A stretch of DNA of 64,000 bases from CAYRTV01 sp964505785 (GTDB lineage Bacteria > Acidobacteriota > Aminicenantia > Aminicenantales > Aminicenantaceae), in the NCBI GenBank assembly GCA_964505785.1, contig CAZDJZ010000004.1, positions 62,001 through 126,000 on the forward strand. Reading direction: 5' to 3'. The translations under genes were made by a program, and so were the position numbers. A model generated the notes under the pieces. That model was not told the DNA's origin and searched no databases. It saw only the letters and a list, made by a program, of their open reading frames with translations. Positions 16,093 to 24,766 of this stretch are shown here, in pieces. Every line of letters begins with the position of its first letter. Positions within the stretch are counted from its first letter, which is position 1.

Positions 16093-17174
16093 AGAAACCA
16101 ATAATAATGGGTAAGCTCCTGATCTTTATTATCTTGACTGGAGCTGTTTCGACGGCATCTCAAACAGAAAACCGGCTGACCGCCCTGGCGCCCGAAGAAT
16201 TCGGGAATGGGGAATGGACACGGCACCGGAAGCCGGAAATATACCAAGGCGATGACCTTTTTCTTTACATCAACGGCGGTGCCGAAATCTATCATGAATA
16301 CGGCTTTAAGCAAGTGCTTCTTCAGGATTATATCAATGCTAATGAAAAATCCTTATCCCTTGAAATTTATGAGATGGACAATCCGGAGAGCGCGTTCGGC
16401 ATCTATACTTTTCAGGCCAGTCCCTCAGGGGAAAAAGTGGATATCGGAAACCAAGGAAGGACGGAAGGATACTATATCAACTTTTGGAAAAGCCGCTTCC
16501 TGGTTACCATCACCGGATTTGAAGAAGACGCGGAAACCAGCCGGGGGGTTAAAGTCTTAGCTCAGGCTGTCGCAGGCCGAATTCCATCTGATGCGGAAAA
16601 CAAAAAGCCGCCCCTTGTTGATCTTCTGCCGGAGAAAAATTTTATTGACGGCAGCTTGACTTACTACAAAGGCCCTCTCGGACTGTATAATCGCTACCCG
16701 TTCTCGGATGAAGACATTTTCCAATTCACTATTGGAGTAAGCGGAGAATATCATAAGGAAAAGATGATTTTCATTCTCGCCTATCCGGATGAGACAGCCG
16801 CTTCAAAAAGATACACAAAATCAACATTTAAATTCAAAGCCATGTCCCGCTACAGTAATTATGATGAACAGGATGGAATATTTCACATGCAGGATGATAC
16901 AGAAAAGCTCATCTCATTAACAAACCGGGGAAAGTATTTGGTGATCGTCATTGGATGCGAAAATCCTGCTGCAGCCCGGAAATATATAAAAAGCATTCAT
17001 GGACATTCATGGGGTCTGACCCCATTCGGGGTTAATTCGGGGTTAATGGGGACGCACCATGAAAGGGACACATATGGTGCGACCCCGGCAAAGCTATTTA
17101 GTGAACGATTGTTATTATGTAATCGAGCGAGAAAGTCTCACCGTCTGCAAATTCTCCTGATAAAGTTACAGTAA
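16089..17174 (+). CDS. DUF6599-like secreted protein, C-terminus extended into a repeat
   Basis: After a signal peptide the protein contains two related halves. The first includes LFLYINGGAEIYHEYGFKQ, LSLEIYEMDNPESAFGIYTF and a matching fold later (YHKEKMIFILAYPDETAASK), as in DUF6599 proteins of unknown function. Native sequence seems to end near residue 307 (AARKYIKSIHG, about 17005). After that the frame runs through a family A repeat (17008-17088) and about 29 codons more, overlapping the convergent lipoprotein gene. The last 55 residues are therefore probably not part of the original protein. The start overlaps the MBL gene by four bases with AGAGAGGAG as ribosome site. Confidence 0.72.
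   Translation: MKKPIIMGKLLIFIILTGAVSTASQTENRLTALAPEEFGNGEWTRHRKPEIYQGDDLFLYINGGAEIYHEYGFKQVLLQDYINANEKSLSLEIYEMDNPESAFGIYTFQASPSGEKVDIGNQGRTEGYYINFWKSRFLVTITGFEEDAETSRGVKVLAQAVAGRIPSDAENKKPPLVDLLPEKNFIDGSLTYYKGPLGLYNRYPFSDEDIFQFTIGVSGEYHKEKMIFILAYPDETAASKRYTKSTFKFKAMSRYSNYDEQDGIFHMQDDTEKLISLTNRGKYLVIVIGCENPAAARKYIKSIHGHSWGLTPFGVNSGLMGTHHERDTYGATPAKLFSERLLLCNRARKSHRLQILLIKLQ
17008..17088. repeat. Family A repeat, expanded copy
   Basis: ATGGGGTCTGACCCCATT is followed by a short tandem (CGGGGTTAATT, CGGGGTTAAT), then GGGGACGCACCATGAAA and GGTGCGACCCCG. It is longer than other copies and lies inside the open frame of the DUF6599-like gene. Confidence 0.7.
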
Positions 17175-18207
17175 AGGAATCCCCTCTTTCTGCATCAGAC
17201 GGGATTAGGCTGATGGCTTCCTTTTGCTTGAATTTGGCGTGAAAATGATTGTCATTCAAATGGGTATTATCCGGGAAGACGGGATCTCCAGCCGGACCGC
17301 TCATTTTTAACGAAGAAGAGATAATATCATCAAACCCTTCGCCGCGGAACATAACTTGGATATAACCTTCGCTGTTTTCCCAAGCCGTATTCCATTTATC
17401 CGGATGGATTTCAACAGAAAATTCACCCAACGGCTTTTCGCCGACTATCGTGATGCCCGCTGTCAAATCAAAAGCCTCGCCTTCCTCAGTCATCCCGGTA
17501 ATTTGGATAGTGTGTACATCTCCCCTTTCGGGTTCTGGAATGATGCTGATGGCTTCGTACTGGTAAAATTTAGCAATAAAATAACGACCGCCTAAGTCGT
17601 ATCCGTAGGGCTCAATTTCATCACCTTCCGGTCCTGTCATCAGCAGGGTATCAAAATCAATCCTGTCAAATCCTACACCGCCGATTTTGGCTATGACTTC
17701 ATCTTGGCTGAAACCTTTATCTTCAGCCCAATCTGTGTTCCATCTTTGAGGATGGACTTCAAGTGCAAGAGCTAATTCTTCATTTTCATCGCCATTATCA
17801 TTAGATTTCCGCACCTGCACCAGGGTGGTTGTATTGCCGGTTTTAACTTCAATCACCACTTCAACAAGGTTATTCTTTTTGACATTTTCAATGTTTATAT
17901 CAGATGCTGTTGTTTGGATAATTACTTCCAGAGTAACATCACCTGCAGGCACGTTATTTAGACTGAATTCACCCGAATCATTGGGATTTGTTATGAAATT
18001 CGTTCCTTTAATACCAACTTGAATGGAGCTGAAATTTGAAAATCCGGAGTTTCCGGAAGTAATCGTTCCTGCAATGACCGCGCCCTGTGATTCTCCGCTT
18101 TGAGGAAGCTCAGATGACATAGGACTCACGCCGCGATCGCAGCTAATAGTGGCTGCGGCTAAAAGAAAAATAAGCAAGGCTGGATAAATAAAAAATCTGT
18201 TCCTCAT
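17098..18207 (-). CDS. Lipoprotein with carboxypeptidase-regulatory-like domain and two tandem repeats
   Basis: A 369-residue protein with lipobox ATISC. Residues about 42-130 form a beta-sandwich of the CarboxypepD_reg-like type (GAVIAGTITSGNSGFSNF, GEFSLNNVPAGDVTLEV). Two repeats of about 100 residues follow, each starting with E(V/I)HPxxWNTxW and continuing through MTGP/MSGPxGD, (F/H)AKFxQxEAIS and ERGD. The repeats look like a binding module present twice; I do not know a named family. The ribosome site is GGGAGTTTTTAAATG. The 3' end overlaps the extended tail of the opposing DUF6599-like frame. Confidence 0.78.
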   Translation of the reverse strand: MRNRFFIYPALLIFLLAAATISCDRGVSPMSSELPQSGESQGAVIAGTITSGNSGFSNFSSIQVGIKGTNFITNPNDSGEFSLNNVPAGDVTLEVIIQTTASDINIENVKKNNLVEVVIEVKTGNTTTLVQVRKSNDNGDENEELALALEVHPQRWNTDWAEDKGFSQDEVIAKIGGVGFDRIDFDTLLMTGPEGDEIEPYGYDLGGRYFIAKFYQYEAISIIPEPERGDVHTIQITGMTEEGEAFDLTAGITIVGEKPLGEFSVEIHPDKWNTAWENSEGYIQVMFRGEGFDDIISSSLKMSGPAGDPVFPDNTHLNDNHFHAKFKQKEAISLIPSDAERGDSFTVTLSGEFADGETFSLDYIITIVH

Positions 18208-18396
18208 TTAAAAACTCCCGATATTATTAATGGATTGTACGACATGCCGATTTGTTTAATGATCTTTATGCTATCAAAAATCATCGTTTGTTACACATCC
18301 GCCCTCACTAAATTAAGTCGCCATCGTCGTAACAAAATTGAACAAATCTAAAAATAAAAAGTATTATTTATCCAGAATAAAAATAACAAATCATGG

Positions 18397-19107
18397 TTAC
18401 AGCAAAATTTCAATATTCGCTTTGTCTCTCAACTGGTCGATATACTGCTGCTGCGCCAACTCCCGTTTAATTTGATCTTTGACCTCGTCGAATTCCATCT
18501 GATATTGACCCTGGTCATACAATTCTTTGGCTTCTTCATCTGTTACATTTACTTTTTCAACGATCACTTCCTCGATCAATTTATGGACACGCAAGCTTTC
18601 CCCTTGCTGTTCCAGAAATACTTGCTTGAACTGTTCCATGGATTCGATGCCCTGCTGCTTGAGAGCGCTTAATAAATCTTCTTCAGTCATATTCTGCTGC
18701 TGCTTGATCATATCGATCTGTTCGCTAAAATATTCCTCTTTATCTTCATCGGTTAAATTAATATTTTCTCTTTCAACTTCTCTTTCCAGTAATTTTCTGG
18801 CAATCAAATCTTTCAATTGATTTTTTTGAAAGGCATCTAAAAAATCCTGTCCTTCCGGTGAAGTATAGAAAAAACGGACAAACTGGGGATTTTGCTGCTG
18901 TATTTGTATCATTATCTGCTGCAAATTGATCATCTGATTCAACTCACTCAGATATATTTCATCACCGTCAATAGTTGCGACAACTTCCTTCTCTTGCGGC
19001 TGCGATTCCATGGTTTCCTGCCCGTTACCTTTACAGAAAAGAGAAAAACTGAAAATAAAAACAGACACAAATAAAAATTGAATCATAAATTTTTTCGTAA
19101 AATTCAC
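18397..19107 (-). CDS. SurA N-terminal domain-like lipoprotein (periplasmic chaperone-like)
   Basis: The GTG at 19107 is chosen because AAGGAG lies seven bases upstream; the frame is open further but has no ribosome site. The protein (236 residues) has a lipid-attachment-like signal (FSFSLFCKGN) followed by a SurA_N-type domain: ATIDGDEIYLSELNQMI, then long Gln/Glu-rich helices, NLTDEDKEEYFSEQ and VTDEEAKELYDQGQ. No parvulin (PpiC) domain follows, so it is a chaperone-like rather than an isomerase protein. It probably binds unfolded outer-membrane proteins. It is separated by long gaps from both neighbours. Confidence 0.75.
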   Translation of the reverse strand: MNFTKKFMIQFLFVSVFIFSFSLFCKGNGQETMESQPQEKEVVATIDGDEIYLSELNQMINLQQIMIQIQQQNPQFVRFFYTSPEGQDFLDAFQKNQLKDLIARKLLEREVERENINLTDEDKEEYFSEQIDMIKQQQNMTEEDLLSALKQQGIESMEQFKQVFLEQQGESLRVHKLIEEVIVEKVNVTDEEAKELYDQGQYQMEFDEVKDQIKRELAQQQYIDQLRDKANIEILL

Positions 19108-19300
19108 AAAACTCTCCTTAATGGATTTCATCTCAAAACAAGATGATATAAAAAAGGATTTATTCACGTGTTTCGAGAATAGGTGATTTAAGTATAGCAT
19201 AACGTATTCGGTCCGTCGAACCACCTCAGTCTAAACCGTGTGATGGGGGGCATTTTAAAACACCCAAATAAGGCGAAGCCCCGTTTTTGATTCTTTTTTA

Positions 19301-19945
19301 TTACTTCAATGCATTAAGGATTGCTTCATTGAATGCAGCGAGATCACCGGGAACCCGCGAGGTGATCAGGTTTCCGTCTACAACCACCGGTTCATCAAAA
19401 TATAATCCGCCGGCTTCCCGTACTTCTTCGGCGACTGAAGACACACAGGTCATTCTGCGGCCTTCGACAACACCGGCTGTAATGAGTGTCTGCGAGCCAT
19501 GGCAGATTGCGGCAACGGGCTTTCCGGATTCCAGAAAAGCTCCGGCAAAATTCACAGCAGCCTCATGTTCTCTCAAAACTGCAGGCCCTTCTCCTCCCGG
19601 AAGAATCAGAGCATCGAATTCCGTAATGTCCGCTTCTTCCACGGCTTTCTCAATGTTAACGACCTGGTCGCTGTTGTATGCCGTAACATCGCCTGGGGCC
19701 GGACCGAGCACAACCACCTCAGCGCCGTGCTCTTCCAGAAAAGACTTGGGCTCAAGCGTTTCCCTATCATGGAATCCTTCTGCGATAAGGACGGCTACTC
19801 TTTTGCCTTCCAATTGAACGGCGGGATCGATCTCCTCAATCACCGATTCCTCAACCGGATATTCGTCCGCCTTCTCTCCGCAGGCAAAAAAACCAACGGA
19901 TAAGATCAAAACCATAAATGCTAACATTAAAATATTGATTTTCAT
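19301..19945 (-). CDS. DJ-1/PfpI family lipoprotein
   Basis: A 214-residue protein with a lipoprotein-type signal (GFFAC, Cys22) and a complete DJ-1/PfpI domain. The nucleophile elbow AAICHGSQTL has Cys148, and the partner acidic residue is Glu56 in AEGFHD. The class I amidotransferase-like fold is used by glyoxalases, deglycase-like proteins and the PfpI peptidase; sequence alone does not separate them. A lipid-anchored version is unusual because most members are cytoplasmic. The ribosome site is AGAAGGAGGATACATG. The gene stands alone. Confidence 0.87.
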   Translation of the reverse strand: MKINILMLAFMVLILSVGFFACGEKADEYPVEESVIEEIDPAVQLEGKRVAVLIAEGFHDRETLEPKSFLEEHGAEVVVLGPAPGDVTAYNSDQVVNIEKAVEEADITEFDALILPGGEGPAVLREHEAAVNFAGAFLESGKPVAAICHGSQTLITAGVVEGRRMTCVSSVAEEVREAGGLYFDEPVVVDGNLITSRVPGDLAAFNEAILNALK

Positions 19946-20013
19946 GTATCCTCCTTCTCTAACAGGGAGTTTCCGTCTGCTGATAACTCCTGTTTATTTT
20001 TGTTTTATTCAAA

Positions 20014-20467
20014 TAGCCTGAGTTATTCACGGGCCGAGATTGCCGCAAACGACGAAACTTCTTTTATTCAATGTCATCGAGCTCAGTGAAAAGGGATCTC
20101 ATAGTGCCTCGTATGGGCAATGCGAAGGCCGGGATACAGAAACGAAGCAGTTCAAGATCCTTACGGCCTGCTTCGCAGGCATCAGCATGATCCTAACGAG
20201 TCATTTTCTAACCTGAATTATTCATAAAAAAATTGCGATGTTTTTGCAATTTCTTTTTTATCAGCGATTAACATGATTTTTATTGAAAGTTCAAATGGAA
20301 AGTTTTTCATTTGCACATTTATATTATAATCGCAATTTTTTTACCCTTTGGGCGGGCCGACTCTCACCGCATCTGCTTTGTTGCAGGGCATTCGCGGTGA
20401 AGTACCACAGCTTCATGCCCTGCGCCTCGCATCTGCGGCAATCTCGACTCGTGAATAATCCAGGCTA
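20014..20467. repeat. Composite inverted-repeat segment, MITE-like
   Basis: Two 35-bp arms, TAGCCTGAGTTATTCACGGG... (20014-20048) and its imperfect reverse complement (20433-20467), flank about 380 bp. Inside are a B-type unit (20143-20212), a second perfect 14-bp inverted pair AAAAAAATTGCGAT / ATCGCAATTTTTTT (20226-20239 and 20329-20342) and a C-type unit (20348-20391). No coding frame is credible. The structure suggests nested non-autonomous elements. Confidence 0.6.
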
Positions 20468-20527
20468 AGTAATAACCCAATTAAGTATATTATAGAAGCC
20501 ATCAGGGGGAGGTGTCAAGAAAACACA

Positions 20528-20597
20528 GGGCCCGCCTTACGCCGGCCAGAAAAACAGGAACAAGGGAACGCCGATCAAAACAATCAGGACCTGGGAA
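20528..20597 (-). pseudogene. 3' remnant of an SLC13-type transporter gene
   Basis: The minus strand encodes VLIVLIGVPLFLFFWPA and a stop, nearly identical to the last residues of the intact SLC13 gene at 22788-24557, and the DNA matches over about 60 bases. Coding homology stops abruptly at a GGGGTCGCCCC repeat (20597-20614). It is a relic of a duplicated or rearranged gene end. Confidence 0.75.
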
Positions 20598-20805
20598 ATG
20601 GGGTCGCCCCGTATTAAGCTCCGAACTATAGCTTAGAAATTAACACATCATATTAACCCAAGCCCCAAATGCAGACTATGAAGATCTTAGGCTTCATCAT
20701 CGGATGAGGCGGCCGCGTCTCTCCGGAAGCACTCGCCTAAGATTCCCGTGCCTGCACTCCGGAAAAGACATATGGAATCATTTTCATTCGCCGCAAGTGA
20801 CGATG
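20597..20805. repeat. Family A fragment and family B units
   Basis: AATGGGGTCGCCCCGTATT (20597-20615) is followed by a B end motif (CCGAACTATAGCTTAGAAAT) and a B1 unit at 20728-20772 (CGCCTAAGATTCCCGTG ... CTCCGGAAAAGACAT). Nothing coding is seen. Confidence 0.6.
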
Positions 20806-22266
20806 CTACAGCGCCTCCACTCCCAATCCAATAATTTTGTTCGGCGGTTTAGGCTGGAGTTCCATCTTGATTTGAAAAATCCTTCCGGAAGACTTGGATT
20901 TCACTTTCAGCCTGATAGAAAATTCTCCGGTTTTCATGGCGCCGGTCAGCTCGATTTTACCCATATCCTCCTGCATCCGTCTAAACTGATTGAGATGTTC
21001 TTCCAGCGAAAATTGATCTAAAAAATCAGACGCTAATTTATTCTGAATAAACGCTTCAGCTTTTTCTATATCCTGACTTTCAATCACTGAAAGGAGTTCA
21101 GCAGAGGCGCGTCCGGCTAGGGAGTCAGGAAGGCCCCAGCTTTCATTTGATGAGGATTCCACTTCAATTTCTTGAGGCTTTTCAGGCAAATCATAAGCAT
21201 AGCCGAACACAACCTTGGCCAAGCCTTCGCTGATCTGCCAGGCCCGGTATTCATGGGTATTGGCCAGAACAATAATTACCACATCCTCATCTACATAGCG
21301 CAAAAAATCGGCCGAAAAATAGGGATTGCCGCCGTTGTGAGCGATTAATTTGGTATCCCGAGGGGTTTTGAATATGGCCCAGCCGTAACCATAATGAGAA
21401 TCTGCGCCTTCGCTCTCCCGAACATGCGGTTGATAATAAAGCTTTTTCTCTTCCTCTCCTAGAATACTATTTCTTTCCAGGGCTTTATGCCATTTATACA
21501 TATCACCGACGGTTGAGAGAATCCCGCCGTTTCCTCTGAGGTGCCACCCGGGACCGTCATCCAGCCAAGGATGATCCAGCAGAGTACCCCAATCATCTCC
21601 GCGCCGGTAGCCGTGGGCCAGCACAGCCTTGTCCCATTTAGGTATCAAATACCCGGTATTGTGCATACCTGCCGGTTTGAATAAATATTCATGCAGAAAT
21701 TCCTCATAGGACTGCCCTGAAACCAGTTCAATAATGATGCCCAGCACGCTGTATCCGACATTGGAGTACTCATACAAAGTGCCGGGCTGACGCCTCAATT
21801 CGGTATGATGGACGAGCTGAATAAAATCATCCCTGTTAACAGGGTCAAAATCATGCCCTATCGCGCCGGGCAATCCGGCAGTATGCGTTAAAAGATGATG
21901 AATGGTGATTTCTTTTTTATCCTCAGGGACATTTTGAAAGTACTTAGTGATTGGATCATTGACATCGAGTTTTCCCATCATCTGCAATTTTAAAATTCCG
22001 GCCCCGGTAAATTGCTTTGTTATGGAACCAATGGAGGAGACCGTTTCCTTGGTAAAAGCAATATCTTTTTCCTTATTCACAAAGCCGTATCCGGCTTCCA
22101 TAATAATTTTATTATCTGCGGCCACCAGAACAGAGCCGGAAAAACCGGCCCTTTCCGCATGATTCATATACTCTACAAGTTTTAACTCTATGCTCTCATT
22201 CTGAGGAAAAATGAGACCTGACATAATCATCAAGGAAACTAAGAAAAAAAAATATTTGCGTTTCAT
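20806..22266 (-). CDS. Secreted serine hydrolase, class C beta-lactamase family
   Basis: The ATG at 22266 is chosen over an upstream one because AAGGAGATGGATAC precedes it. The 486-residue protein has a signal peptide and a full PBP/beta-lactamase domain: SITK (Ser81, Lys84), YSN in YEYSNVGYSVLG and HNGG as the third motif. A C-terminal domain of about 120 residues follows (ESWGLPDSLAGRASAELL onwards), as in many esterase- or D-aminopeptidase-like members. All catalytic residues are present, unlike the paralogue at 12488-13756. It may act on peptidoglycan fragments, peptides or esters. It lies between repeat-rich regions and is not in an operon. Confidence 0.88.
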   Translation of the reverse strand: MKRKYFFFLVSLMIMSGLIFPQNESIELKLVEYMNHAERAGFSGSVLVAADNKIIMEAGYGFVNKEKDIAFTKETVSSIGSITKQFTGAGILKLQMMGKLDVNDPITKYFQNVPEDKKEITIHHLLTHTAGLPGAIGHDFDPVNRDDFIQLVHHTELRRQPGTLYEYSNVGYSVLGIIIELVSGQSYEEFLHEYLFKPAGMHNTGYLIPKWDKAVLAHGYRRGDDWGTLLDHPWLDDGPGWHLRGNGGILSTVGDMYKWHKALERNSILGEEEKKLYYQPHVRESEGADSHYGYGWAIFKTPRDTKLIAHNGGNPYFSADFLRYVDEDVVIIVLANTHEYRAWQISEGLAKVVFGYAYDLPEKPQEIEVESSSNESWGLPDSLAGRASAELLSVIESQDIEKAEAFIQNKLASDFLDQFSLEEHLNQFRRMQEDMGKIELTGAMKTGEFSIRLKVKSKSSGRIFQIKMELQPKPPNKIIGLGVEAL

Positions 22267-22378
22267 GTATCCATCTCCTTTCCAAAGCATCTCCGGCTAT
22301 ATGCTAAACACATCCTGCATCATTGAATTAAACCTCTCCCCTTCTGCTTTAGTTACCGTTAACATGAAATTCTACCGG

Positions 22379-22645
22379 TCACGCTTGTTCTTGGCCAACC
22401 GGCTCAGTCCGCTCCGATGGCGACCCCATTAAGACCCAATCACCGACTACCGGAAAATCTTCAGGCGCCGCTGCCTGGTGGCGAAATTTTCCTGTAACCC
22501 TCACTGACAGTTCACCTCTTTCAGAATCAACATGCCAAAGATCCCGGTCAGCAGCGATCACTCTGGCAGGAAAAGCATCCTCTTCAGTGTGCACATGAAA
22601 ATATTCGCTGAAAAATTCATTCCATCCTAACTCTTCCAGCTTCAT
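22379..22645 (-). pseudogene. rsgA: 5' remnant of rsgA (ribosome biogenesis GTPase)
   Basis: The 88-codon frame starts MKLEELGWNEFFSEYF and continues ARVIAADRDLWHVDSERGEL, VRVTGKFRH, FPVVGDWVLM, which is the RsgA N-terminal OB domain. After GDWVLM the sequence diverges exactly at an ATGGGGTCGCC repeat motif and ends ten or so codons later. The GTPase and zinc domains are absent. It is a truncated, non-functional remnant; a functional rsgA may lie elsewhere. Confidence 0.82.
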
Positions 22646-22743
22646 TTTAATTGTCTCCAGCCTGTCTCATTGATACCACCAGGTGCCCCAAAAAATCAAT
22701 ACAAACCGGTTTGCAATACCAATGTACCAATAGTTTCGCACTG

Positions 22744-22788
22744 CGAATTCCCTGCAGCAAAGCAGATGCGGTGAGATTCGGTCCGCCT
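22744..22788. repeat. Family C unit at the end of the SLC13 gene
   Basis: GCGAATTCCCTGCAGCAAAG continuing into GCAGATGCGGTGAGATTCGG is an inverted copy of 20348-20391 with a few mismatches. It abuts the SLC13 stop codon. Confidence 0.6.
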
Positions 22789-24557
22789 TAAGCCGGCCAG
22801 AAAAACAGTATCAAGGGAACGCCGATCAAAACGATCAGGATTTCCAGGGGCAGTCCCATACGCCAGTAATCACTGAACCTGTATCCTCCCGGTCCCATGA
22901 CCAGGGTATTTGACTGATGTCCGATCGGAGTTAAAAATGCACAGGACCCTCCCACAGCTATGGCCATGAGAAACGGATCGATGGATACCCCCATCCCCTG
23001 GGCCAAGCTGATGCCTACCGGGGCCATCAGCACCACGGTCGCTGCATTATTGATGATGTCCGACAGAAACATGGTTGCAATCAGGATTAAAGTAACCATT
23101 GCCCAAAAGGGAAACTGTTCTCCCAGGCTAAAAATCCGGCTGGCAATAAATTCAGCCCCGCCCGATGTTTCCATAGCCTCGCCCACAGGGATCATAGCCC
23201 CCAAGAGAACAATCACCGGCCAGTCCACTCCTGTATACATCTCTTTAATAGGAAGAACTCCGGATAAGACCAGAGCGACTGCAGCCATGGTAAAAGCCAT
23301 CTGGACCGGCAAAAGTCCGGTGACCACCAGGATGACGGCAGAGACAAAAATACCAAGGCTCAAGCTTATCTTTTTTTGATAGCCGATGCGAAGCCCCCTC
23401 CTGGCAAGAGGAAGAGATCCGATGGCTGGGATAATATCGTCGATCATATGCGTCCGGCCCTGCAGCAAAAGCACGTCTCCGGCCTGGAAGGCAATATGGT
23501 CAAGCCTTTTGCGCAGTTTCTTCCCGCGCCGCGCTACAGCCAGTAAATTAACCCCGTAACGGGTCCGCATTTTCATGCTGGAAGCTGTCTGCCCGATAAG
23601 GGGAGAATCCGCGACAACAATGACCTCACTGATCTTTATATTATTGGATCCGGCCGCGTCTTTCCGGAATTGTTTGCCGCCCACCAGTTCCAGTCCGGTA
23701 TCATTTAAAAACGTCTTCAGCTCATCGGCATCGGTCTCCAAAATAATGATGTCCCCGGTCTTTAATTCTTCACTCTTATCCGGTGCATGAATTCGCTTTT
23801 TCATGCGGACCAGGCCTAAAATCTGGACTTCCGCTTTTGATGTTTTTTCAAGATCCCCGAGGCATACTCCTTTCAGCTTGGAATCCTTTGTCACTTTCAC
23901 TTCAGTGATATACTCATCGATTTCAAAAAGGTCTTTTTCTGTTTTTTCAGCCGTGCGTTTGGGAAGAAAACGCCAACCAACCAGGGTCACAAATAAAACC
24001 CCAACCACAGCTATGCCGATACCGACCGGAGAATAATCGAACATACCAAAGGCTTCACCCATTGCATCGGCCCGGAAGGTGGCGATGATGATATTGGGAG
24101 GAGTTCCAATTAACGTAACCATGCCGCCCAGAAGAGAAGCAAAAGAAAGCGGCATGAGATAATAGGAGGGAGACTTTCCGCTCTTCCGCGCCATATGGAG
24201 AGCGATGGGCATCATAACGGCAACCGCACCCACGTTGTTCATAAAGGCCGAGGCTGCAGCTACCAGGACGGACACGGCCATGATCTGCAGGATCTGCCTT
24301 TCACCGACCTTCATTACCCATTTCCCAAGCACTTCGATCAAACCGGAAAACTCCAGCGCCTTGCCGATAATCAGCACTGCCGCCACCGTGATCACGGCCG
24401 GATGGCCGAATCCGGAAAAGGCTTTGTCCGGGGAAACAACCCCAGCCGCCACCAGCACAAAAAGCGCGATCAGCGCAACAAAGTCATGCCGGAGACGCCC
24501 CCAGGCGAATAGGCCCAGTGCCAGCAAAAGTGTGGAAAAAACAATAATTTGATCCAT
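22788..24557 (-). CDS. SLC13-type transporter with TrkA-C domains
   Basis: A 589-residue inner-membrane protein. Hydrophobic helices at residues 1-200 and 395-589 surround two cytoplasmic TrkA_C (RCK_C) domains at about 215-300 and 310-390 (SPLIGQTASSMKMRTRYGV). Family signatures are seen in FMNNVGAVAVMMPIA, LIGTPPNIIIA and INNAATVVLMAPVGI. The last two are the paired SNT/NNA substrate loops. Members move sulfate, di- or tricarboxylates with sodium; substrate is not determined. The gene appears complete. Its 3' end has a duplicated fragment at 20528-20597. Confidence 0.9.
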   Translation of the reverse strand: MDQIIVFSTLLLALGLFAWGRLRHDFVALIALFVLVAAGVVSPDKAFSGFGHPAVITVAAVLIIGKALEFSGLIEVLGKWVMKVGERQILQIMAVSVLVAAASAFMNNVGAVAVMMPIALHMARKSGKSPSYYLMPLSFASLLGGMVTLIGTPPNIIIATFRADAMGEAFGMFDYSPVGIGIAVVGVLFVTLVGWRFLPKRTAEKTEKDLFEIDEYITEVKVTKDSKLKGVCLGDLEKTSKAEVQILGLVRMKKRIHAPDKSEELKTGDIIILETDADELKTFLNDTGLELVGGKQFRKDAAGSNNIKISEVIVVADSPLIGQTASSMKMRTRYGVNLLAVARRGKKLRKRLDHIAFQAGDVLLLQGRTHMIDDIIPAIGSLPLARRGLRIGYQKKISLSLGIFVSAVILVVTGLLPVQMAFTMAAVALVLSGVLPIKEMYTGVDWPVIVLLGAMIPVGEAMETSGGAEFIASRIFSLGEQFPFWAMVTLILIATMFLSDIINNAATVVLMAPVGISLAQGMGVSIDPFLMAIAVGGSCAFLTPIGHQSNTLVMGPGGYRFSDYWRMGLPLEILIVLIGVPLILFFWPA

Positions 24558-24706
24558 GCATCACCTCGCCGTTGAATAAGCCTGGTGCTCTGTCTGCATC
24601 AGATTGAATCGCTGCATTACGGCTGTTCCAGGTTAATCTGATAGGATAACAATATTTCCGGATAAAATAAAATACGACTCTCAAAAGCGGGCTTTTAAAA
24701 ATCTCC

Positions 24707-24738
24707 TTGACTTTTTTGCGCAAGCAATGACATATAAT
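24707..24738 (+). promoter_or_regulatory. Possible promoter of the C1 peptidase gene
   Basis: TATAAT at 24733-24738 is a perfect -10 box about 30 bp before the ATG. The best -35, TTGACT at 24707-24712, is 20 bp away, which is long, so only the -10 is convincing. Confidence 0.35.
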
Positions 24739-24766
24739 AGGAAAAATATAAATTCAGGGGAATAAA

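Noticed and set aside
19225..19300. Rho-independent terminator after the DJ-1/PfpI gene
   Set aside because: GGGGC and GCCCC are present but separated by a long imperfect loop and without a proper T-run after the stem.
20014..20467. CRISPR array
   Set aside because: Repeats are inverted and irregularly spaced, and no cas gene is present.
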